NCBI GenBank assembly: GCA_046318675.1
Contig: JBKCUA010000032.1
Location: forward strand, 14,859-78,858
From: JBKCUA01 sp046318675
Lineage (GTDB): Bacteria > Pseudomonadota > Alphaproteobacteria > JAJTHO01
Direction of reading: 5' to 3'
Length of the DNA: 64,000 nt
The translations under genes were made by a program, and so were the position numbers. Positions 7,642 through 17,311 of this stretch are shown here, in pieces. How positions within the stretch are numbered: the first letter of the stretch is position 1; each line of letters starts with the position of its first letter. The notes beneath the pieces were generated by a model. The model searched no databases and had not been told where the DNA came from. It saw nothing but the letters and a program-made list of their open reading frames with translations.

Positions 7642-9378
7642 ATGCAAGCATTGGAAACATCGCCTTTTGAATCTTTGGAAAAACAGTGCCTTGAGGCTGT
7701 TTTAACGGCGGTTGTATTTGATGGGTGGAACGACAAAGCGTTTGATAACGCTGCTAAAGTAACCCCTGAAGGTGCTATCCTTACGGTGTTTCCCGGCGGG
7801 ATGCCCGATGTTGCCGATGCCTGGCACAGGCAGTTAGATTCGGCCATGCTGTCGGCCTACACGGAGGGTTCCGTCCCGGAAAAAGTACGCCAGCGTGTGC
7901 ACGCCTTGATCATGCATCGGCTCAACGCGGCCTTGCCGCATCGAGACGCGGTGCGAGCCTTGCTGGCTTGGTATCTGTTGCCCCAACATTGGCTGGCTGC
8001 TCAGCACTATCTTTTTGCTGTGGGGGATACCATTTGGCGCGCCGCTGGCGATACCAGTACCGATTTTAATTATTATACTAAGCGTTTTTTGTGCGGCGAA
8101 GTGTACCGGGCAACAGTGTTGTATTGGCTGAATGATAACAGTGTTGACCAGGTAAACACCGCCGCTTTTTGTGCTCGGCGTATTGACGATGTTCTTAAAG
8201 TTGGCGGCACCGTTGGTAAACTTGCCAAGCCCTTGGACGATGTTGGGGCATTCATCAGTCGTGCCTTAGGCAAGCTTCGTCCACTGGCGATTATTTTGGC
8301 TGTTCTGCTAACTACGCCCAGCCATGCTAATGATACACACAATGCTATTATTGCCACCCGAAGTGCGGCAAAGAAAGTCGAGGCTGAAGCAGCCAGCACC
8401 GAGAAAGTTGTAGCACAGTTGAGCAATGAGCGCATTCGTCTAGCGGCTTCCATTCAAGATATTCAAGAAACCATTGTTGCCCAAAACATTCTTCTTCAAA
8501 CACACCGTGCCCAAACCCGCGCAGCAGAAGTTGCTTTAGACAAAGCCCTCCATAATAGTAGCACTACTTTGCAACAGCTTTTGCAATTGGCGAGAAGACC
8601 TGTGGCGGCGGCACTTCTTCCTGATGAAGACCCTCGCAAAACCTTGCATGGAGCTGCGTTGTTACGCTGGCAGGCCAATACCCTGCAAAAAGATATTGCC
8701 CATCTGAATGAAAAGCTCGATGCCTTGGCACAAGCTGAAGCGACGCAGCAGGCCACCCTTGATAAGCTCGATACAGACGCAGCACTGCTAAAAGAAGAAC
8801 AATTGAGCCTTAATAAGCAACTTGAAGAAAAGAAAAATCTTTATGCCGCGCAACAAGAAGAGGCGGGACGCCTGAAAAAAGAGCTCGATATCCTAGCTAA
8901 AAAAGAAGAAACGTTGCGAGGTTTTTTGAGTGCCCTTGATAAACGTCACCCTGCAACACAGGCAAGACCCCTTCCTCTAGCAGAAGATGAAACAGCCCGC
9001 CCTACTGGACGCCACCCTGTAGCTGGCACCATCAGTCGTCGCTTTGGCGAGAATTATCAAGGTTATAATAGTCAGGGCATTACCTATGCGGCACTTGAAG
9101 CTGCCCTAGTGACGGCTCCAGTATCAGGGCGAGTTGCGTACGCCGGAGCTTACGCTAAATATGGAGAGGTTGTCATTTTAGCCGTGGGCAAGGGAGACTA
9201 TCTAGTGCTCGCCGGGTTAAAAGATGTCCTTGTCCATAGTGGTGAAACCTTGGCGGCTGGTGAACCAGTAGGTCGCCTAACAGATGGTGGTGAGGATTGT
9301 TGTCATCTTTATGTTGAATTACGGCGGCGGGGTATACCAATCAATCCGTTGCCATATTTGTTGCGCTCTGCTAGTTAG
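7642..9378 (+). CDS. COQ9 domain fused to EnvC-type murein hydrolase activator
   Basis: One uninterrupted 578-residue frame holds two proteins that are normally separate. Residues 1-200 are COQ9 (FDGWNDKAFDNAA, DTIWRAAGDTSTDFNYYTKR at 129-148, RRIDDVLKVGG), a lipid-binding ubiquinone-synthesis factor. Residues 213-229 form a signal-like hydrophobic segment ending SHA. A coiled coil (about 240-440) and a LytM/M23 domain (about 455-578) follow. The M23 zinc ligands are lost (NSQGITY in place of HxGxD; HLYVELR in place of HxH), as in EnvC, which activates amidases rather than cutting murein. No good internal start exists; the nearest in-frame candidate is TTG at 8233. It is followed by ctpA, as separate envC genes often are. 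Confidence 0.8.
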   Translation: MQALETSPFESLEKQCLEAVLTAVVFDGWNDKAFDNAAKVTPEGAILTVFPGGMPDVADAWHRQLDSAMLSAYTEGSVPEKVRQRVHALIMHRLNAALPHRDAVRALLAWYLLPQHWLAAQHYLFAVGDTIWRAAGDTSTDFNYYTKRFLCGEVYRATVLYWLNDNSVDQVNTAAFCARRIDDVLKVGGTVGKLAKPLDDVGAFISRALGKLRPLAIILAVLLTTPSHANDTHNAIIATRSAAKKVEAEAASTEKVVAQLSNERIRLAASIQDIQETIVAQNILLQTHRAQTRAAEVALDKALHNSSTTLQQLLQLARRPVAAALLPDEDPRKTLHGAALLRWQANTLQKDIAHLNEKLDALAQAEATQQATLDKLDTDAALLKEEQLSLNKQLEEKKNLYAAQQEEAGRLKKELDILAKKEETLRGFLSALDKRHPATQARPLPLAEDETARPTGRHPVAGTISRRFGENYQGYNSQGITYAALEAALVTAPVSGRVAYAGAYAKYGEVVILAVGKGDYLVLAGLKDVLVHSGETLAAGEPVGRLTDGGEDCCHLYVELRRRGIPINPLPYLLRSAS

Positions 9379-9420
9379 AGATTTCTTACTTTTTAAGTTA
9401 AAAAATTAAGGATAATATTT

Positions 9421-10779
9421 ATGGTGCGGTACTTTCTTGTCTTGGTAGTGTTTAATGTATTGGTGTCTTTTGCGCCTACGGCCTATGCTGCTAATGCCAC
9501 TGAAAATGATACTTACAAGCAGCTTAATCTCTTTGGTGATGTTTTTGAGCGTGTCCGGGGTGAGTACGTCGAGCCTGTAACCGATAAAGTACTGATTGAG
9601 TCCGCAATTAATGGGATGCTGACGCATCTTGATCCGCATTCTTCATATCTTGATGCGGAAAGTTTCAAGGATATGCAGGTGCAGACCAAGGGGGAGTTTG
9701 GCGGTCTTGGGATTGAAGTAACTCAAGAAAATGGCTTAGTAAAAGTGATTTCACCTATTGATGATACCCCTGCTGCTAAAGCTGGCGTCAAGGCGGGGGA
9801 CTATATTGTTCAAATTGATGGAGCTCCTGTGATGGGTCTCAGTCTTAATGAAGCTGTGCAAAAAATGCGTGGAGCTGTAGGTACTTCTATTACTATCAGT
9901 ATTCGTCGTGAAGGTGCGGAGCCACTTGATTTAACCTTAACTCGTGACGTTATTAAAATTCGTTCTGTACGTTGGAAGGCCTACGATGACATTGGTTATA
10001 TTCGTATAACAGCTTTTAATGAGCAAACCCAAGAAGGATTGGATAAAGCACTGACAGAATTGCCTCGGGATATTAAAAATATCCGCGGCTATGTTATTGA
10101 TATGCGAAATAATCCAGGCGGTCTTTTGGATCAAGCAGTATCTGTCTCTGATACTTTCTTAGATAAGGGTGAAATTGTCTCCACCCGTGGCCGTCGCCCG
10201 GAAGATATTCAGCGGTATAATGCGCGTCCCGGCGACGCATCGAAGGGTTTACCGCTGGTGGTGCTTATCAATGATGGTTCGGCATCGGCGTCGGAAATTG
10301 TTGCTGGCGCATTACAGGATCATCGGCGTGCTTTGTTGGTGGGCACCAAGAGTTTTGGCAAAGGTTCCGTGCAAACGGTAATTCCGTTGCCCGGTCATGG
10401 TGCAATGAGACTCACTACAGCCCGGTATTATACCCCTTCGGGTCGCTCTATCCAAGCAAAGGGGATCGAACCAGACATTGATGTACCGGCTGCAAAAATT
10501 GAAAAATTAGCGGAAGGGAAGCGTTTGCACGAAGCCGATCTGCGTGGTGCTTTAGTTAATCCCCAGGAAAAGAAAACTGACACAAAAACCAAAGACACAA
10601 AAGATTCAAAGACTTCGCCACAAAAGTCCGGTGAACCCAAAGGGGAAGTAAAGCCTGTGGCTGCTCTGGATGATAAGGGCGATGAGGATTATCAACTTTC
10701 TCGCGCCCTAGATTTGGTACGAGGGATCAGTTTGTATGCGGAGCGTAGCCAACACTCCAATTCGAACAAGGATCGGTAA
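9421..10779 (+). CDS. ctpA: S41 carboxyl-terminal processing protease
   Basis: A 452-residue periplasmic serine protease. It has a signal peptide (1-23, AYA), a PDZ domain (about 90-175, GGLGIEV to RREGAEPL) and the S41 catalytic core. The catalytic dyad is Ser289 (GSASASE) and Lys314 (SFGKGSVQT), with the usual 25-residue spacing. The C-tail (about 385-430) is Lys/Thr-rich and low in complexity. In Gram-negatives it trims periplasmic proteins including murein hydrolases, consistent with its place between the EnvC-like and YibQ-like genes. Its stop overlaps the next start (TAATG). Confidence 0.94.
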   Translation: MVRYFLVLVVFNVLVSFAPTAYAANATENDTYKQLNLFGDVFERVRGEYVEPVTDKVLIESAINGMLTHLDPHSSYLDAESFKDMQVQTKGEFGGLGIEVTQENGLVKVISPIDDTPAAKAGVKAGDYIVQIDGAPVMGLSLNEAVQKMRGAVGTSITISIRREGAEPLDLTLTRDVIKIRSVRWKAYDDIGYIRITAFNEQTQEGLDKALTELPRDIKNIRGYVIDMRNNPGGLLDQAVSVSDTFLDKGEIVSTRGRRPEDIQRYNARPGDASKGLPLVVLINDGSASASEIVAGALQDHRRALLVGTKSFGKGSVQTVIPLPGHGAMRLTTARYYTPSGRSIQAKGIEPDIDVPAAKIEKLAEGKRLHEADLRGALVNPQEKKTDTKTKDTKDSKTSPQKSGEPKGEVKPVAALDDKGDEDYQLSRALDLVRGISLYAERSQHSNSNKDR

Positions 10780-11900
10780 TGTTTCGGCAATTTATTGCAA
10801 CAGTAGTTTCAGCAGTATACTTTCTGTTTGGAGCTGGTATTTTTTTAGGGTTAGCCGTTGTTGTTGGCTGGATAGCTCTGAATGCTAACGATACTGTCAG
10901 TCGGCGCACTTTGCAGGTGCCGACCTACGTTACGCCTATTGATTTAAGTATCGCTTTATCAACCGAAGATTTTGATAAAACCACAGCCCGTCTCCTAGGA
11001 AGTATTAATAAAATATCGGAAGAATTACCTAAAAGTCACGACGCTGGTGCATCGCCAGCAGCTCCAACCAAGCCAGCTTTAAATCTTAATGAAGTCGCGC
11101 GTCCAAAACCAGAACTTATGGAAAATAGTCCCCAAGGACCACTTCCAAAGGTTTCTGATAAAGGGTTAACTGCATGGCGGGCGTATAGTCGTTCCGTTGG
11201 CGACAATATTGCCCCGAATCTAGTTACAGTTATTGTTCAAGACCTCGGTTTGTCTGAAAAAGTTTTTATGGAGGCTATGAACCATTTACCTCGAACCGTT
11301 ACGCTGGCGTTTAATCCATATGGTCGTGATATTGATAGATTTACCGGTATTGCTAGGGCTCAAGGCTTTGAAACATTGATGGGTATTCCTATGCAGCCGA
11401 GTGATTTTCCCCAACGCGATCCTGGATCCCGCTCTCTTCTGACCGATAACACCACAGAACAAAATATTGAGATTATGAAATGGAGCTTAGGACGTGGAGC
11501 AAGTTATATTGGTGTGCTGCCTATCATGGGAGATGCGTTTACCCAGACTGGTTGGCGAATGGCTACTATTCTAAATGAAATTAATCGTAGAGGGCTGCTT
11601 TTTGTCGATGGAACAACACCTCAAGGCATTGCCACTACTAGAGATTTAGCCGTCCGTGGCGGGCTTCCTTTTGTCGGGGTGGACATTATTTTAGATCAGA
11701 GCCTAGCTACTAAGGATATCGAGGCCGCTTTGCAACAACTAGAGCAACAGGCTTTAAAAGTTGGTAGTGCCGTTGGCATCATCGGATCGTATCCTAATAG
11801 TATGTTAGTGCTTGAACGCTGGGAGGCAACTCTTGCAACGAAGAATATTAGCTTGGTGCCCGTTTCGGTGATAGCCGCCCGAAGTATCAAAGAAAAATAA
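10779..11900 (+). CDS. Divergent polysaccharide deacetylase family protein (YibQ-like)
   Basis: A 373-residue protein with an N-terminal membrane anchor (about 10-35), a low-complexity linker, and a divergent polysaccharide deacetylase domain (about 140-373). Features include VTVIVQDLGLSEKVF, LAFNPYGRDIDRF, ETLMGIPMQPSDFPQRDPG and LLFVDGTTP. The metal-binding His residues of true deacetylases are not obvious. The envC-ctpA-yibQ order is common in Proteobacteria and points to envelope function. It is translationally coupled to ctpA. Confidence 0.87.
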   Translation: MFRQFIATVVSAVYFLFGAGIFLGLAVVVGWIALNANDTVSRRTLQVPTYVTPIDLSIALSTEDFDKTTARLLGSINKISEELPKSHDAGASPAAPTKPALNLNEVARPKPELMENSPQGPLPKVSDKGLTAWRAYSRSVGDNIAPNLVTVIVQDLGLSEKVFMEAMNHLPRTVTLAFNPYGRDIDRFTGIARAQGFETLMGIPMQPSDFPQRDPGSRSLLTDNTTEQNIEIMKWSLGRGASYIGVLPIMGDAFTQTGWRMATILNEINRRGLLFVDGTTPQGIATTRDLAVRGGLPFVGVDIILDQSLATKDIEAALQQLEQQALKVGSAVGIIGSYPNSMLVLERWEATLATKNISLVPVSVIAARSIKEK

Positions 11901-11920
11901 CCTATATTTTTCTAATGCAT

Positions 11921-13516
11921 TCACTTGTTATCGCCTAAAAGTATTTTGTATCTTAGGGCATCTTCTACGGCTTTATAGCTAGCATCAATAACATTACTGG
12001 ATACGCCGACGGTGTTCCAAGTGCGACCCGAAGCATCTTGGCTTTCAATCAAAACACGGGTAATAGCCTGTGTCCCATCATGAGGGGTCAGAATGCGGAC
12101 TTTATAGTCCACAAGTCGGACAGAGGCCAGTATGGGGTAGACTTCAAGGAGTACGCTACGTAGTGCCTCATCCAAGGCATTGACAGGACCGTTGCCGCCC
12201 GCCTCTACCGCATACATACCACCATTAATTTTTACCCGGACAGTAGCAGTAGAGAAAGTTTCAACGCTTCCATCGGCCAGCACCGTTTTTTCATCAATAA
12301 CCCGAAAGCTCTGAAGTTCAAAAAAATTATTTAAACCGTGTAGAATATCTTGGGCGAGCAGAACGAAGCTTGCATCAGCATTCTCAAAAGAAAATCCATT
12401 AAATTCTAATTCTTTTATTCGATTTAATAAGACAGTTAAGTTATGCTTATCTTGAGGTAAGGGAATCTTTAAGGCTTCTAGACGATCGATAAGAGCAGCT
12501 TTGCCCGCTTGATCAGAGACGAGTATTTTTCGTTGGTTGCCAACAGCGGATGGTTCAAGGTGTTCGTAACTGCGCGGGTTACGTACAACGGCGGAAATGT
12601 GTAAACCACCCTTATGGGCAAAAGCCGATTCACCAACATAGGCGGCATGACGGTTGTGTGGGCGGTTAAGACGGGTTTCTAGGCGTCGCACTAAGGGGGT
12701 TAAATGAGTAAGCTGCTTCGCATCGATCCCAGTTCGCCAGCCTTGCTTGAGAATAAGAGCAGGGATGATACTGGCCAGATTGGCGTTACCGCAACGCTCT
12801 CCCAGTCCGCCGAAGGTTCCTTGTACTTGGCGAACCCCTGCGGCAACAGCAGCAAGGCTGTTGGCCACGGCAACTTCAGCATCATTGTGGCAATGAATGC
12901 CTAGATGCTCACCGGGTATATGAACAGTGATAGTTTGCACGATGGCACGCACTTCATCGGGCAACAGACCCCCGTTAGTATCGCATAACACTACCCATCG
13001 TGCCCCGGCCTTCCAGGCGGCGCGGGCGCAAGCAAGCGCATAGGCTGGGTTAGTTTTATAGCCGTCAAAGAAATGCTCAGCATCAAATAGAACTTCTTTG
13101 CCAGTAGAGACTGCAAAGGCAACGCTCTCGGCAATAAGGCTAATATTTTGTTCTAGGGGAATATTGAGGGCAACGTCCACATGGAAATCCCAAGTTTTTC
13201 CAACCAAGCAAACAGCACTAACGGGTGCAGTAAGGATAGCCCGCAGCTGGGCATCTTCCGCAGGGGGAATGCCTGCGCGCGCAGTCATTCCAAAGGCAAC
13301 AGCACGGGTATTTTGCAGTCGGGGCAGTGCCGCAAAAAAAGCATCATCGAGAGGATTGGCTCCGGGCCAGCCGCACTCTAGATAATCAACTCCAAAAGCG
13401 TCCAGTTCGCTGGAAATTGCTTGTTTATCGGCCAATGAAAAATCCACGCCACTGGTTTGGGCACCGTCGCGCAGGGTGGTATCGTATAAATAAACACGTT
13501 GATCGATTGTTGTCAT
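11921..13516 (-). CDS. cimA: (R)-citramalate synthase
   Basis: A 531-residue member of the isopropylmalate synthase family. It opens with LYDTTLRDGAQTSGVDFSLADK, has HCHNDAEVAVANSLAAV as the metal-binding HxH region, and ends with a LeuA-type allosteric dimerisation domain (about 385-531). The DGAQT.G signature and length fit CimA rather than LeuA. It condenses pyruvate and acetyl-CoA to citramalate, giving 2-oxobutyrate for isoleucine without threonine deaminase. It shares a 4-bp overlap with lptE and ends the long minus-strand unit. IlvB and IlvH in this window act downstream. Confidence 0.92.
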   Translation of the reverse strand: MTTIDQRVYLYDTTLRDGAQTSGVDFSLADKQAISSELDAFGVDYLECGWPGANPLDDAFFAALPRLQNTRAVAFGMTARAGIPPAEDAQLRAILTAPVSAVCLVGKTWDFHVDVALNIPLEQNISLIAESVAFAVSTGKEVLFDAEHFFDGYKTNPAYALACARAAWKAGARWVVLCDTNGGLLPDEVRAIVQTITVHIPGEHLGIHCHNDAEVAVANSLAAVAAGVRQVQGTFGGLGERCGNANLASIIPALILKQGWRTGIDAKQLTHLTPLVRRLETRLNRPHNRHAAYVGESAFAHKGGLHISAVVRNPRSYEHLEPSAVGNQRKILVSDQAGKAALIDRLEALKIPLPQDKHNLTVLLNRIKELEFNGFSFENADASFVLLAQDILHGLNNFFELQSFRVIDEKTVLADGSVETFSTATVRVKINGGMYAVEAGGNGPVNALDEALRSVLLEVYPILASVRLVDYKVRILTPHDGTQAITRVLIESQDASGRTWNTVGVSSNVIDASYKAVEDALRYKILLGDNK

Positions 13517-13992
13517 TGTGGTGCTAGGCTTTCCATCTTGAGGCGGACAGAACGGCTAATGCTATCGGTCAACTGGCGAATGGCTTTATTACGGGCATCA
13601 TCCGCCGCTATAAGATTAGCATAATCCGATGTTGCCACAGTATAACCAGCGGTGGCTCGAGCGCGATCGCGAAGCAATGGTTTTTCTACGCCGATTTCTT
13701 CGAGTTTATAGATGGCAAGGAAGGTCAAGCGCACGAAGGTCTCTGTGGCATCCTTGGCAATGGCAACGCCGCCACTACTTTCTTCCAATTCGACGCTGAG
13801 AATATAACGTGCTGACTCGCTGGCTGCACCAAAGTCAAGTTGACGCTGGAGGTTTTGGCGCAGCAACTGTCCCGTGCGCTCACTAATGGGTGCAACCTCA
13901 ATAGGTGGCAACGGCGCGGAGTAGTCGCGGTACATCGGACGAAAACCGCAGCTAGTGAGGGCGAGAAGCAAGGCAATTTTAAGAAACGACAT
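13513..13992 (-). CDS. lptE: LPS assembly lipoprotein LptE
   Basis: A 159-residue outer-membrane lipoprotein. The lipobox LTSC puts the lipidated Cys at position 15, and CGFRPMY follows, the hallmark start of LptE. LptE plugs the LptD barrel that inserts LPS in the outer leaflet. It overlaps the end of leuS by 14 bp, the conserved leuS-lptE arrangement. The usual next gene holA (DNA polymerase III delta) is replaced here by cimA. Confidence 0.88.
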   Translation of the reverse strand: MSFLKIALLLALTSCGFRPMYRDYSAPLPPIEVAPISERTGQLLRQNLQRQLDFGAASESARYILSVELEESSGGVAIAKDATETFVRLTFLAIYKLEEIGVEKPLLRDRARATAGYTVATSDYANLIAADDARNKAIRQLTDSISRSVRLKMESLAPQ

Positions 13993-16501
13993 TGACGATC
14001 CTTCCCGGAACTATGACAATTTTTTTAATCGGCTTTGTAAGGGCTTTTTGTACACCTTCTAAGGCAAGGGCGGCGCGCTCTACATCTTCTGCCGATGTAT
14101 TAGGGGCAATCGCTAGCGTACCGCGTAATTTACCGTTTACCTGTACGGCTAGAGTAATTGTTTCAGCCTTAAGCCACAAGGGATCAGCGATAGGCCAACC
14201 TGCTTGATGAATAAAAGTTTTATACCCTAAGGTTTGCCATAATTCCTCGGCAAGGTGGGGCAGGAAAGGCGCGCTCAGTTTTACCATAGCCTCAAGACAC
14301 CAACGGCGCAATGAGCCTGGAATATCCCCAGCCTCTTCAAGAGCGTTGCTGTATTCCCGTAGGCGCGCCACGGCTCGGTTCATCCGTGTCTGTTCAAAAT
14401 CATCGGTCATTGCGGCAATGGTTTGTTGGGCTTTACGGTATAGTGACGCGTGCGCACGGCAGGTTTCCTCGTCCGGCACAGTACCTATGGGGGGTAAATT
14501 TTTGGCGTGCCCGCTAACAACTCGCCACAAGCGGTTGACGTAACGCCAGGCACCCTCAATTCCATCTTCTGTCCATTCCATATCGCGTTCTGGTGGGGAA
14601 TCCGACAGCATGAACAAACGAGCGGTATCAGCGCCATAGTTTGCCAGAATCCGCTCTGGATCAACTACATTTTTGAGTGATTTACTCATCTTTTCCGAAC
14701 GACCAATGGTGACGGGCGCGCCGGAGGCGACCTCAACGCCGTCTTGTACCTGTTCAGGGAAAAGCCATTCCCCCGCGGCACTTTTGAAGGTGCGGTGACA
14801 TACCATACCCTGGGTGAGCAAACCCTTAAAAGGCTCCCTCAAGTCCCAGTACCCGCAAGTGCGCAAGGCTTTGGTAAAAAAACGCGAGTAGAGAAGGTGT
14901 AAAATCGCGTGTTCCACACCGCCGATATACTGGTCAACGGGTAACCAGCGATGAGCAGTAGCCGGATCAAAGGCTTGCGCCACATTATGGGGATCAAGGA
15001 ATCGGGCAAAATACCAGCTTGATTCGAAAAATGTATCAAAGGTATCGGTTTCCCGTTGCGCGGCAATACCGCAGGACGGGCAGGTAGTATGCTTCCACGT
15101 CGGATGCCGCTCCAACGGGTTGCCGGGGGTATCGAACGACACATCTTCAGGCAAGGTCACGGGCAGTTGATCATCGGGCACTGGCACTGCCCCACAAGAC
15201 GGGCAATGAATCACTGGAATAGGACAACCCCAGTACCGCTGCCGCGACACGCCCCAATCGCGCAGGCGCCAAGTGGTGCGGGCACCGCCTGCGCCCAGAC
15301 GCTCTAATTCTGTAATCGCTTTCGCCTTGGCTTCGGTAACGCTGAGGCCATTGAGAAAGCTTGAATTTATAAGGATGCCATCCCCAGTGTACGGGGTTTT
15401 TGTTTCTTCAGGAGGTTGAACTACTGGACATATGGGAAGATTATATTTTGTCGCAAACTCAAAGTCTCGTTCATCATGAGCGGGGCAGCCAAATAACGCT
15501 CCGGTGCCATAGTCCATTAATACAAAATTTGCCGCATATACTGGTAGCAGTAATGCTCTGTCGAAAGGATGTTGTACCTTTAGTCCAGTATCAATCCCTT
15601 CCTTCTCTAAGGTTTCCAGCACCACCTCGGACGTGCCGCTGCGCTGACAGCGTTCTTTGAACGCCTGCATCTCTGGCGTTTTCGGAACGAGGGGATGATC
15701 AGCGGCGATGGCAAGAAAACTTGCCCCAAACAAGGTATCTGGCCGGGTGGTGAACACCTCAATAGCATTACTGTCATCGGCAAGCACAAAGCGTACTGTT
15801 GCGCCGCTGGATTTACCCAGCCAGCGTTCTTGCATCACGCGCACCTTCTCCGGCCAATCGGTCAGAGTACTCAAATAGGTAAGAAGTTCTTCCGCAAAAT
15901 CTGTAATCTTAAGGAACCACTGGCTAAGTTGCCGACGCTCAATCAATGCACCGGAACGCCAACCCCGACCATCAATAACTTGTTCATTAGCTAAAACGGT
16001 ATGTTCAACCGGGTCCCAATTCACCGCCGCCTGTTTACGGTACGCAATTCCATATTGTAGAAACTTCAGGAACATTCGCTGTTCGTGAACGAAATACTCG
16101 GGGCGGCAGGTGGCAATCTCACGACTCCAGTCATAAGACAAACCCATAGCCTGGAGTTGGCCGCGCATAATGGTAATATTTTGTTCTGTCCAATGCGCCG
16201 GGTGAATCTTGTTTTTGATGGCCGCGTTTTCGGCGGGAAGACCGAAAGCATCCCACCCCATAGGATGTAGAACATCATACCCCTGCGCCCGTCGGAACCG
16301 CGCCAAGGCATCGCCAATCCCATAGTTTCGGACGTGACCCATATGAATATTGCCCGACGGATAGGGAAACATCTCAAGGATATAATAAGGTTTTTTGGCG
16401 GTGGCGGCGTCCACGGCAAAGACGTTGCTGGTTGTCCAGCGATCCTGCCAGGCGGCTTCTACGGTGCGGGCGGGGTAACGGGCGGGTTGAGTATCAGTCA
16501 C
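13979..16501 (-). CDS. leuS: Leucyl-tRNA synthetase
   Basis: An 840-residue class I synthetase. The HIGH motif is PYPSGNIHMGHVRNY (HMGH), the CP1 editing domain includes the TTRPDTLFGASF region, and the KMSKS loop is SEKMSKSLKN. A zinc-type insert is suggested by CPSCG.VP and CPSCGIAAQRE. It attaches leucine to tRNA-Leu. Full length. It lies 42 bp after hisF and overlaps lptE. Confidence 0.96.
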   Translation of the reverse strand: MTDTQPARYPARTVEAAWQDRWTTSNVFAVDAATAKKPYYILEMFPYPSGNIHMGHVRNYGIGDALARFRRAQGYDVLHPMGWDAFGLPAENAAIKNKIHPAHWTEQNITIMRGQLQAMGLSYDWSREIATCRPEYFVHEQRMFLKFLQYGIAYRKQAAVNWDPVEHTVLANEQVIDGRGWRSGALIERRQLSQWFLKITDFAEELLTYLSTLTDWPEKVRVMQERWLGKSSGATVRFVLADDSNAIEVFTTRPDTLFGASFLAIAADHPLVPKTPEMQAFKERCQRSGTSEVVLETLEKEGIDTGLKVQHPFDRALLLPVYAANFVLMDYGTGALFGCPAHDERDFEFATKYNLPICPVVQPPEETKTPYTGDGILINSSFLNGLSVTEAKAKAITELERLGAGGARTTWRLRDWGVSRQRYWGCPIPVIHCPSCGAVPVPDDQLPVTLPEDVSFDTPGNPLERHPTWKHTTCPSCGIAAQRETDTFDTFFESSWYFARFLDPHNVAQAFDPATAHRWLPVDQYIGGVEHAILHLLYSRFFTKALRTCGYWDLREPFKGLLTQGMVCHRTFKSAAGEWLFPEQVQDGVEVASGAPVTIGRSEKMSKSLKNVVDPERILANYGADTARLFMLSDSPPERDMEWTEDGIEGAWRYVNRLWRVVSGHAKNLPPIGTVPDEETCRAHASLYRKAQQTIAAMTDDFEQTRMNRAVARLREYSNALEEAGDIPGSLRRWCLEAMVKLSAPFLPHLAEELWQTLGYKTFIHQAGWPIADPLWLKAETITLAVQVNGKLRGTLAIAPNTSAEDVERAALALEGVQKALTKPIKKIVIVPGRIVNVVS

Positions 16502-16543
16502 ACCCTTGGTTTCGCAAGGATTCGGGCGGGATGCAAGGGTATC

Positions 16544-17311
16544 TTAAGCTCGGTACCCCCGAATTGGAATCCCGGCCTTGTGTAAGGCTTGTTTTGCCGC
16601 GCTGACACTGGCGTGGCCAAAGTGGAAGATACTGGCGGCTAACACCGCGCTAGCGTGACCATCCCGGATGCCCGCTATCAGGTCATCCAAGGAGCCCACC
16701 CCGCCGGAAGCAATAACGGGAATAGGCACCGCGTCGGCCACGGCGCGGGTGAGGGCGATATTGTAGCCCTTTTTCGTTCCGTCCCGATCCATGCTAGTAA
16801 GCAGGATTTCTCCCGCCCCTAGGCGCGCCGCTTGGCGGGCAAACGCCACCGCATCTACCCCGGTGGGGGTGCGGCCACCGTGGGTGAACAGCTCATACCG
16901 ACCTGGCGATACTTCCTTGGCATCAAGGGCGACAACAATACACTGTACGCCAAATTTTTCCGCCGCTTCCGAAATAAAATCAGGACGTTTTAGGGCGGTA
17001 GTATTAATGGCAACCTTATCAGCCCCAGCACGGAGTAAAGCCCCAATATCCTCAGCGGTGCGAACACCGCCGCCTACTGTGAGGGGTACAAAACACTGTT
17101 GTGCAGTGCGGGTTACAACGTCAAGCAAAGTATCGCGGCCTTCGGCACTGGCACTGATATCCAGAAAGCAAATCTCATCCGCGCCCTCGGCATCGTAGAG
17201 TTGGGCAAGCTCTGCCGGGTCTCCAGCATCGCGCAGGGCAACAAACTGTGTCCCTTTAACAACACGCCCCCTATCTACGTCGAGACACGGAATAATCCTA
17301 GCTTTTAACAT
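16544..17311 (-). CDS. hisF: Imidazole glycerol phosphate synthase, cyclase subunit
   Basis: A 255-residue TIM barrel beginning MLKARIIPCLDVDRGRVVKG. The catalytic Asp residues are in CLDVD and in ALDAKE, and phosphate-binding loops are seen in GGVRT and ASGGVGS. It uses ammonia from HisH to make IGP and AICAR in histidine synthesis. It overlaps hisA by 7 bp. HisH, its obligate glutaminase partner, is not in the window. Confidence 0.95.
   Translation of the reverse strand: MLKARIIPCLDVDRGRVVKGTQFVALRDAGDPAELAQLYDAEGADEICFLDISASAEGRDTLLDVVTRTAQQCFVPLTVGGGVRTAEDIGALLRAGADKVAINTTALKRPDFISEAAEKFGVQCIVVALDAKEVSPGRYELFTHGGRTPTGVDAVAFARQAARLGAGEILLTSMDRDGTKKGYNIALTRAVADAVPIPVIASGGVGSLDDLIAGIRDGHASAVLAASIFHFGHASVSAAKQALHKAGIPIRGYRA

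Noticed and set aside
8233..9378. Separate envC gene starting at an internal TTG
   Set aside because: No Shine-Dalgarno and no ATG or GTG before the hydrophobic segment; kept only as an alternative to the fusion.
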